Below, piece by piece: positions 6,410 through 10,728 of a stretch of 10,728 nt of DNA. The position numbers were made by a program, and so were the translations under genes. Origin of the DNA: Bacillota bacterium (GTDB lineage Bacteria; Bacillota; Clostridia; Christensenellales; SZUA-584); NCBI GenBank assembly GCA_023396555.1, contig JAEWWC010000056.1, forward strand, positions 1 through 10,728, given 5' to 3'. How positions within the stretch are numbered: the first letter of the stretch is position 1; every line of letters begins with the position of its first letter. The notes beneath the pieces are model-generated. The model saw nothing but the letters and a program-made list of their open reading frames with translations, searched no databases and was not told where the DNA came from.

Positions 6410-6774
6410 GCGGCGATATTATCAGACTTGAGTTTCCTGCAAGGCCTGAGTACATACTGGCTGTGCGGCTGGTGGTGTCCGCCGTTGCGGAACGCGGGGG
6501 CTTTGCCATCGATGATATCGAGGATATTAAGGTGGCGAGCGCGGAAGCGTGCATACTGCTGCTGGACTCAAAGCCCGATGTGCTGCGCATTCTCGTTAAA
6601 ATAGAGGACGGCATGTCAGTAGAGTTCTCGGCGGAGGGCCAGCGCGGACGTGGTGAGGAACCACAGGAAGAGGGCTTGAGCCAGTATCTGCTGGAAGCGC
6701 TGGTGGACAGCTGTGAGATCGATGAGGAAGACGGCGTGGTGAAAGCGGTACGCTTCAGGAAAAGACCGTGTTAG
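6406..6774 (+). CDS. Degenerate RsbW-like anti-sigma regulatory protein
   Basis: A 122-residue protein in the place where rsbW or spoIIAB is normally found, between the antagonist and the sigma gene. The start is a GTG overlapping the previous stop by 4 bases. The HATPase_c_2 outline remains: N-terminal strand, Glu47 at the catalytic-base position, and a Gly-Leu-Ser-Gln-Tyr helix with Leu-Val-Asp (about 90-101) like the end of the ATP-lid helix. Key ATP-site residues are missing: the N-box Asn four residues after Glu47 is Leu51, and no Asp-x-Gly-x-Gly G1 box is visible, its region being Arg/Gly/Glu-rich (about 77-90). It is also shorter than RsbW (about 140-160). I infer reduced or lost ATP binding and kinase activity. 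It may still bind the sigma factor. It overlaps the sigma gene by 7 bases if that starts at 6768. Confidence 0.82.
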   Translation: MSGDIIRLEFPARPEYILAVRLVVSAVAERGGFAIDDIEDIKVASAEACILLLDSKPDVLRILVKIEDGMSVEFSAEGQRGRGEEPQEEGLSQYLLEALVDSCEIDEEDGVVKAVRFRKRPC

Positions 6775-7535
6775 GAATTGTTGGGGACAGTATGGAGCAG
6801 GAAAAGGCGGATGTGACAGAACAGTCGCTGTTTGAACGCTACGAGCGGACGCGTTCCGAGTCGCTGCGCAATCACATTCTGGAGAAATATCTTTATATCG
6901 CGGAGATTGTCGCCAAGAAGTTCGTGGGGCGGGGAGTGGAATATGACGACCTGTTTCAGGTGGCGTCTCTGGCGCTGGTAAAGGCCTTGGACCGCTTTGA
7001 GGCGGGCCGCGGCGTCAAGTTTGCCAGCTTCGCGACGCCGACGCTGGTGGGCGAGATCAAGAACTACTTCCGCGACAAGACGCGCATGGTGCGCATCTCG
7101 CGGCGGGAGAGCGAGATGATCCGCAAGCTGGAGGAAGCCAAGGCCGCGCTGACCGCCAAATACGGCCGCAGCGCCACGCCGGAACAGATGGCGGATTACC
7201 TCGGGCTTTCGGTGGAACGTGTGCTGGAGCTGATGGAAGCTCAGTCGGTGGGATACGCGACGTCGCTGGACAGCTTCGTGGCAATGGGCGAGGATTCCCA
7301 GCTCATCAAGCTGGTGGGCAGCATGGACAATGCATATGAGCAGATCGAGGACAAGGACTTTCTGGACTATTGCCTGGATCACCTGAGCGACGTGGAGAAG
7401 AAGGTGATCGAGCAGCGCTACGGCCAGGATAAAAGCCAGCGCGAGGTGGCCGCGATGCTGGGCGTGTCGCAGATGTATGTGTCCAGAATTGAGCGGCGGA
7501 TACTCGTCAAGTTCAGAAATTTCTATGAGAAATGA
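6768..7535 (+). CDS. SigB/SigF/SigG-family RNA polymerase sigma factor
   Basis: A 255-residue alternative sigma factor of group 3. Region 2 runs from about 40 to 110, with Tyr-Asp-Asp-Leu-Phe-Gln-Val (59-65) for core binding and Phe-Ala-Ser-Phe-Ala-Thr-Pro (85-91) plus Phe-Arg-Asp-Lys (101-104) for -10 recognition. Region 3 covers about 115-165, and region 4 about 200-252 with a helix-turn-helix (Ser-Gln-Arg-Glu-Val-Ala-Ala-Met-Leu-Gly-Val-Ser, 223-234). Length and motifs fit SigB or SigF. The RsbV-like neighbour and the weak SpoIIAB resemblance favour a SigB-like stress factor over the sporulation factor SigF, but this is not certain. The start is unclear: GTG 6768 has AGGA 7 bases upstream, while ATG 6792 fits homologue length and codon use better. 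The gene appears intact. Confidence 0.93.
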   Translation: MLGIVGDSMEQEKADVTEQSLFERYERTRSESLRNHILEKYLYIAEIVAKKFVGRGVEYDDLFQVASLALVKALDRFEAGRGVKFASFATPTLVGEIKNYFRDKTRMVRISRRESEMIRKLEEAKAALTAKYGRSATPEQMADYLGLSVERVLELMEAQSVGYATSLDSFVAMGEDSQLIKLVGSMDNAYEQIEDKDFLDYCLDHLSDVEKKVIEQRYGQDKSQREVAAMLGVSQMYVSRIERRILVKFRNFYEK

Positions 7536-7561
7536 GTTTAGGCGCGGGCCATACAGGGTAT
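7536..7561 (+). promoter_or_regulatory. Candidate sigma-B-type promoter before the second RsbW-like gene
   Basis: GTTTAG (7536-7541) and GGGTAT (7556-7561) are separated by 14 bases. This matches the Bacillus sigma-B consensus GTTTAA / GGGTAT at 11 of 12 positions with normal spacing. It begins one base after the sigma gene stop and lies about 73 bases before the favoured start of the anti-sigma gene. Recognition by the sigma factor encoded next to it is inference. Confidence 0.5.
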
Positions 7562-7633
7562 ATAGAGAATGAAGCACGGCAGGGAGAGCAAGGCCTTTCT
7601 GTTCGAGAATATGTGCTTATTGGTAAAGGGTGT

Positions 7634-8044
7634 ATGAGTTATTCGAGCCGCTATGTGCTGACTTCCATTGACGATATCAAAACGGTAGCCAACGGTGTGA
7701 TCACCGGCGTGGGCCGCCATATGGCGTTGTCCGAAGAGCGCCGGTTTGATATCGCGCTGGTGATCAACGAGCTGCTGGTGAACAGCTTTGAGCATGCGAA
7801 GCCGTCCGCCAAAACGCCGGTGATACTCGCGGCGGGCATGAGCGGCAACAGCCTGTGCATCGGTGTCAAGGATGGCGGCGCAGGGTTTGAATACGATCAG
7901 GCTTTGGAGCGTCTTGCCCAGCCTGTGGACGAAGACGGATTATATAAAGAGCGTGGGCGCGGCCTTCGGCTTGTTCAGGCGCTGTGTCAGGATATGAATT
8001 TTGGCGGGCGCGGCAACAGCGTGGAGGTGCGGATAGATCTTTAA
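7634..8044 (+). CDS. Intact RsbW-like anti-sigma ATPase / serine kinase
   Basis: A 136-residue HATPase_c_2 protein with a complete ATP site. The N-box has Glu46 and Asn50, the same numbers as in SpoIIAB; the G1 box is Asp80-Gly-Gly-Ala-Gly84; the G2 box is Gly108-Arg-Gly-Leu. It should bind ATP and could act as the real kinase and anti-sigma partner of the STAS protein and sigma factor nearby. I prefer the ATG at 7634. The alternative ATG at 7532 overlaps the sigma stop by 4 bases but adds 34 residues unlike the family, with only about 35% G or C at third codon positions, far below the neighbours. The ribosome binding site (AAAGGG) is rather close to 7634, so the start is not settled. A candidate sigma-B-type promoter lies just upstream, and terminator-like sequences follow the gene. 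Confidence 0.88.
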   Translation: MSYSSRYVLTSIDDIKTVANGVITGVGRHMALSEERRFDIALVINELLVNSFEHAKPSAKTPVILAAGMSGNSLCIGVKDGGAGFEYDQALERLAQPVDEDGLYKERGRGLRLVQALCQDMNFGGRGNSVEVRIDL

Positions 8045-8056
8045 ACAGCAGAACAT

Positions 8057-8082
8057 GAAAAACGGGTTTTTCGCGCTTTTTT
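8057..8082 (+). terminator. Possible terminator after the sigma module, first hairpin
   Basis: GAAAAA (8057-8062) and TTTTTC (8067-8072) pair around a 4-base loop, then GCGC and six T follow. The stem is weak and the T-run is offset by 4 bases. It may act together with the next element. Confidence 0.35.
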
Positions 8083-8084
8083 AT

Positions 8085-8111
8085 ATTCCTCGATAAAGGA
8101 ATTTTTTTTTT
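8085..8111 (+). terminator. Possible terminator after the sigma module, second hairpin
   Basis: ATTCCT (8085-8090) pairs with AGGAAT (8097-8102) around a 6-base loop, followed directly by nine T (8103-8111). The T-tract is strong and the stem weak (two G-C pairs). The position between two operons is right for an intrinsic terminator. Confidence 0.5.
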
Positions 8112-8133
8112 AACGGAGAAATAGTAAGGGTAA
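8108..8133 (+). promoter_or_regulatory. Weak sigma-B-like promoter candidate before the HlyD-like gene
   Basis: TTTTAA (8108-8113) and GGGTAA (8128-8133) are 14 bases apart, 10 of 12 matches to GTTTAA / GGGTAT and the same spacing as the site at 7536-7561. It overlaps the T-run of the terminator, so the -35 match could be chance. It lies 19 bases before the gene start, so transcription from it would leave a leader of only about 10-15 bases that carries the ribosome binding site. No better housekeeping promoter is obvious in this gap. Confidence 0.3.
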
Positions 8134-8152
8134 CCAACAGGAAGGGTTGAAA

Positions 8153-9397
8153 ATGGCAGTCAGGCGAAGAACGAGTGGCCGTTATCATTACGAGTGTCCG
8201 CCGCAGCCGCGAAAGGCGACGGTGAGGCGCAAACCAAAGATGAAGTTCTACCTGATTCTGCTTGCGGCAGCGGCGGCAGCGGCGGTGACGCTGTTTCTGG
8301 TACTGCGCGGCCAGCCCACGGCGGCGGTGGAATGGGCGAGCACCGAATTCAGCGCCAAATACGACATGCTCGTTTTGCGCAATGAGGCTGTTTACGAGGC
8401 GAAGAATTACGGTAAAACGGATTTCATCGCAGTGGAAGGGCAGCACGTGGACGAGGGGGATCCCATCATTGAGGTTTATGAATGGGGTTACAACGATGAA
8501 ACGCTGTCCATATTGCTGGACCTTCAAAAGGAGATACTGGACTATCAGACCAATGTGCTCCAGGCGGGCATTATTGACGATCAGCTGAACGATATCAATA
8601 ACCGTATCGACACCAAGGCTAAAGAGATCGAACAGGCGGTGTCGGGCGGGGAACTGGACAAGACGCTTCCGCTGGAGCGTGAGATGGCCGTGCTGCTGGA
8701 TGAGCGCATGGCGTACCAGAAGAGTTCTGTCATGCCGGATAACAAGCTGCGCGAGTATTACTCGGATGAAACCGAGCTGCTCACGCAGATCGCCGGATGG
8801 CGCACCAGCCTCAACGCCAAGGAGAGCGGTATCGTCAGCTTCTATTTTGACGGATGCGAAGCGCTGATGTCCAAGGACAACATCGGCCACTTTACCAAAA
8901 AGGCGCTGGAAGAAGTGGAAGCCGGCAAGACGGTGAAGACGGACGAAGAGGATCAGGCGACTGCGCCGCTGTACCGTGTCGTCGACGAAAACGAGTGGTA
9001 CGTTGTGATGCTGAGCGAGAAGAAGATACCCGAGATGTATGTGGGAAACGCTTTTTCGCTCGTTTTTGATGATTATCTGGAAAATCAGTATACCGGCGTT
9101 GTTTTTAACGCGACAGAGCTTGAAAATAATGACGGCTATGTGTATACTATATTGATACAGGATAATATTGGACCGTTGCTGGGCGACAGGCGCGTTTCGG
9201 CCAAGCTGTATAATATACAGGAAGGCCTGCGCATACAGGCGGCTTGTTTGAAATCCGCGGAAGAAACGGATTATGTGGAGACTGCTGACGGGCAGATTGT
9301 ACCGGTTGTGGTGGTGGCAGATGACGGCGACTTCGTATTTGTGAAGACATACGAAGGCCAGCCGGGTCTCGAAGTGGGACAGCTGCTGAAAAAATAG
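8153..9397 (+). CDS. HlyD-like membrane-anchored protein
   Basis: A 414-residue protein with a single N-terminal membrane anchor, built like HlyD/MFP adaptor proteins. The ATG at 8153 is chosen because AGGAAGGG lies about 7 bases upstream; the TTG at 8147 is too close to it. Residues 1-30 are basic and cytoplasmic, and about 31-51 are a transmembrane helix rich in alanine. Then comes a lipoyl/barrel-sandwich half (about 66-110, with Val-Glu-Gly-Gln-His-Val-Asp-Glu-Gly-Asp-Pro), a helical hairpin region (about 115-225), a second lipoyl-like strand at Ser-Gly-Ile-Val-Ser (225-229) and beta domains to the end. No efflux pump or ABC transporter gene is adjacent, so export need not be its job. Similar proteins stand before yggS and sepF in many Clostridia, from memory, so a role in envelope or division is possible. 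Confidence 0.82.
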   Translation: MAVRRRTSGRYHYECPPQPRKATVRRKPKMKFYLILLAAAAAAAVTLFLVLRGQPTAAVEWASTEFSAKYDMLVLRNEAVYEAKNYGKTDFIAVEGQHVDEGDPIIEVYEWGYNDETLSILLDLQKEILDYQTNVLQAGIIDDQLNDINNRIDTKAKEIEQAVSGGELDKTLPLEREMAVLLDERMAYQKSSVMPDNKLREYYSDETELLTQIAGWRTSLNAKESGIVSFYFDGCEALMSKDNIGHFTKKALEEVEAGKTVKTDEEDQATAPLYRVVDENEWYVVMLSEKKIPEMYVGNAFSLVFDDYLENQYTGVVFNATELENNDGYVYTILIQDNIGPLLGDRRVSAKLYNIQEGLRIQAACLKSAEETDYVETADGQIVPVVVVADDGDFVFVKTYEGQPGLEVGQLLKK

Positions 9398-9404
9398 TCG
9401 ATGG

Positions 9405-9420
9405 CACCTTGAAAAAGGTG
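9405..9420 (+). promoter_or_regulatory. GAAA-loop hairpin covering the yggS ribosome binding site
   Basis: CACCTT (9405-9410) pairs perfectly with AAGGTG (9415-9420) around a GAAA tetraloop of the stable GNRA type. The 3' arm is part of the purine-rich ribosome binding stretch that runs to 9425, just before the ATG at 9429. It could restrain translation of yggS. Alternatively it may be a fortuitous hairpin. Confidence 0.4.
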
Positions 9421-9428
9421 GGGGATAA

Positions 9429-10115
9429 ATGACCAGCATTGAACAAAACATCAGAATGATCGAAGAAAGGGTGGATGCCAGCGCAAGAAAAACGGGCAGG
9501 AGTCGCAGCGATATTACGATCATAGCGGTCAGCAAGACGGTGGACGCCGCCGCCGTGTCCGAGGCACATAAGGCCGGGATACGCGATTTTGGTGAAAACC
9601 GAGTGCAGGAGTATCTCAAAAAACGTGAGGTTTTGGGAGAGGGCTTAACTTGGCACATCATCGGGCCGCTGCAGACCAACAAGGTCAAGTATATACTTGA
9701 CGGAGGTGTGCATCTGCTGCACTCATTGGACAGGGTCACATTAGCGCAAGAGATTCAAAGACAGTGCCATATAAAAGGCACGCAACTCAATGCGCTTGTG
9801 CAGCTCAACATCGCCAAGGAACCGACGAAATCCGGCATTTACGAAGAGGAGCTGGAAGGGTTTTTAGAGCAGTTGTCTGATATGAGGAGCATCCACATCA
9901 AAGGATTGATGGCGATACCGCCGGCAGTCTCAGATGCGGGTGATAACAGACGGTATTTCGAAAGAATGCGCATGCTCTATGACCGTTTCGGAAAAGTGTA
10001 TTCCGGGTTTGAATACCTGTCTATGGGTATGTCGGACGATTTTGAAGCCGCCATAGAGGAAGGCTCAAATGTGGTCAGGATCGGCACGGCCGTATTTGGG
10101 GCGAGGTCAAATTAA
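9429..10115 (+). CDS. YggS/YlmE-family pyridoxal phosphate homeostasis protein
   Basis: A 228-residue single-domain PLP-binding protein of the YggS/PROSC family, which keeps free PLP and amino-acid pools in balance and has no proven catalytic reaction. The PLP lysine is Lys36 in Ala-Val-Ser-Lys-Thr. Other family motifs are Phe-Gly-Glu-Asn-Arg-Val-Gln-Glu (54-61), Trp-His-Ile-Ile-Gly-Pro-Leu-Gln-Thr-Asn-Lys (75-85), Lys-Ser-Gly (134-136), Lys-Gly-Leu-Met-Ala-Ile (158-163), Ser-Met-Gly-Met-Ser-Asp-Asp-Phe (198-205) and the final Val-Arg-Ile-Gly-Thr-x-x-Phe-Gly (216-224). Length is normal and all motifs are intact. It lies 31 bases after the HlyD-like gene and 24 bases before sepF, the usual Gram-positive arrangement in which ylmE precedes sepF (ylmF). 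They are probably one transcript. Confidence 0.95.
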   Translation: MTSIEQNIRMIEERVDASARKTGRSRSDITIIAVSKTVDAAAVSEAHKAGIRDFGENRVQEYLKKREVLGEGLTWHIIGPLQTNKVKYILDGGVHLLHSLDRVTLAQEIQRQCHIKGTQLNALVQLNIAKEPTKSGIYEEELEGFLEQLSDMRSIHIKGLMAIPPAVSDAGDNRRYFERMRMLYDRFGKVYSGFEYLSMGMSDDFEAAIEEGSNVVRIGTAVFGARSN

Positions 10116-10139
10116 ATTTTTCAGGGGGTTACAAATATT

Positions 10140-10601
10140 ATGGCGAGAGGTTTTTTTAACCGTATATTAGACGCGGTTGGCCTTGAGGAAGAAGAATTCG
10201 AAAATGACGAGATCATGGACGAAGAAGAGGAATTTTACGAAGAAGAGATGATGGAAGAGCCTGAAGACAGGCTGCCCCGGCGCAAGCAGAGCAAGGTAGT
10301 CGGGCTTCCGAATTCCGCATCGAAGATGCGCATGCTGGTGTTCCAGCCGTCCAGCTACGAAGAGGCTGAGTGCATCATCGACAATCTGAAGGCCAGAAAG
10401 CCAGTCATTATGAATCTGGATGAGATGGATGTAGAACTGGGCCAGAGAATTCTGGATTTCGTCGGCGGCGCGGTGTATTCGCTGGGCGGCGATATCAAGA
10501 AGGTGGCCAGAAGCATTTTTGTTGTCGCTCCGTCCAATGTCGATATCGCTCAGAATGCGGACGAGCGGAGCACCCGTGATGGTTTTCGCAGATTTGACTG
10601 A
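10140..10601 (+). CDS. sepF: Cell division protein SepF
   Basis: A 153-residue FtsZ-interacting division protein that tethers FtsZ polymers to the membrane and helps order the septal ring. The first 15 residues form an amphipathic membrane-binding helix (Met-Ala-Arg-Gly-Phe-Phe-Asn-Arg-Ile-Leu). Residues about 16-43 are an extremely acidic linker rich in Glu and Asp, followed by a short basic patch (44-52). The SepF core domain covers about 63-132, with the family segments Lys-Pro-Val-Ile-Met-Asn-Leu (87-93), Gln-Arg-Ile-Leu-Asp-Phe-Val-Gly-Gly (102-110) and the final Ile-Phe-Val-Val-Ala-Pro (126-131). The start ATG at 10140 has AGGGGG 11 bases upstream, slightly far. Length is typical. Adjacent yggS supports the call. 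Confidence 0.96.
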   Translation: MARGFFNRILDAVGLEEEEFENDEIMDEEEEFYEEEMMEEPEDRLPRRKQSKVVGLPNSASKMRMLVFQPSSYEEAECIIDNLKARKPVIMNLDEMDVELGQRILDFVGGAVYSLGGDIKKVARSIFVVAPSNVDIAQNADERSTRDGFRRFD

Positions 10602-10621
10602 AAAGCTTTATATGTGCTGAC

Positions 10622-10654
10622 CGACATGCCGCAGGCTGCGCTTGTGGCATGTCG
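10622..10654 (+). terminator. Long hairpin after sepF, possible terminator or leader structure
   Basis: CGACATGCC (10622-10630) is the exact complement of GGCATGTCG (10646-10654). The bases between also pair, with two G-U wobbles, giving a continuous stem of about 15 pairs with a 3-base loop (10637-10639). A T-rich run (TTTTGTTT, 10663-10670) begins 8 bases after the stem, further than in standard intrinsic terminators. It could end the sepF transcript weakly or be a leader structure for the following gene. Confidence 0.5.
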
Positions 10655-10710
10655 CGTATAGCCTTTTGTTTGAAGGGGATATTAAAGCTATTGATCTGCG
10701 AAAAAGTGGG

Positions 10711-10728
10711 AAAGGGGTATAAGCGTGC
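10711..10728 (+). promoter_or_regulatory. Ribosome binding site and probable start of the next gene
   Basis: AAAGGGG (10711-10717) lies 7 bases before a GTG at 10725, at the window edge. A competing start is the TTG at 10691, 11 bases after GAAGGGGA (10672-10679). Both are plausible and the sequence ends too soon to identify the product. In related clusters the gene after sepF is often a YggT- or YlmH-type protein. Confidence 0.35.

Noticed and set aside
6089..7535. The spoIIAA-spoIIAB-sigF sporulation operon
   Set aside because: The middle gene lacks the ATP-site residues required of SpoIIAB, and the STAS and sigma sequences look more like the SigB type. The fourth gene is also not part of the classical spoIIA operon.
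8081..9739. A 552-codon open frame on the minus strand
   Set aside because: It lies wholly opposite the well-supported HlyD-like and yggS genes. Its product is low in recognisable motifs, and GC-rich codon bias on the plus strand explains the lack of stops.

Overview
The window looks like chromosomal DNA from a GC-rich member of the Clostridia (Firmicutes). The evidence is a SCIFF peptide with its radical SAM maturase, an RsbV/RsbW/SigB-type sigma module, GlpP, SepF, and strong AGGAGG-type ribosome binding sites with ATG, GTG and TTG starts. The Christensenellales or a related uncultured order would fit, but nothing here fixes the taxon. I see no transposase, integrase, phage gene, tRNA, rRNA or CRISPR array. 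No stretch over 300 bases lacks a gene.

Layout. (1) 1-309: a small hypothetical protein at the left edge. (2) 413-943: a four-helix membrane protein resembling the TIGR04086 family, which sits near SCIFF genes in other Clostridia. (3) 1071-3239: the SCIFF locus, with a promoter, a 49-residue six-cysteine precursor (scfA), a 103-base spacer holding a palindrome and an intrinsic terminator, the radical SAM/SPASM maturase (scfB), and a gamma-carbonic-anhydrase-like protein that overlaps scfB by 4 bases. (4) 3247-3813, minus strand: the glycerol-3-phosphate-responsive antiterminator GlpP. It diverges from (5) 3956-6011: a monoacylglycerol-lipase-like alpha/beta hydrolase followed by a Gfo/Idh/MocA oxidoreductase. 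(6) 6054-8044: a sigma regulatory module made of an STAS antagonist, a degenerate RsbW-like protein, a SigB/SigF/SigG-family sigma factor and an intact RsbW-like ATPase. (7) 8085-10601: a HlyD-like membrane-anchored protein, a YggS-type PLP protein and SepF, the start of a cell-division cluster. (8) 10602-10728: a long hairpin and the probable leader of the next gene.

How the genes work together. ScfB should cross-link the cysteines of ScfA into thioethers, and the terminator between them would give much more peptide than enzyme. In the sigma module the gene that occupies the usual rsbW place has lost key ATP-binding residues, while a complete ATPase lies just after the sigma gene. Directly in front of that ATPase is a sequence matching the sigma-B promoter consensus (GTTTAG, 14 bases, GGGTAT). 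This suggests a loop in which the sigma factor drives its own inhibitor. A weaker site of the same form and spacing precedes the HlyD-like gene. These are inferences from sequence reading only; no alignment or folding program was run.
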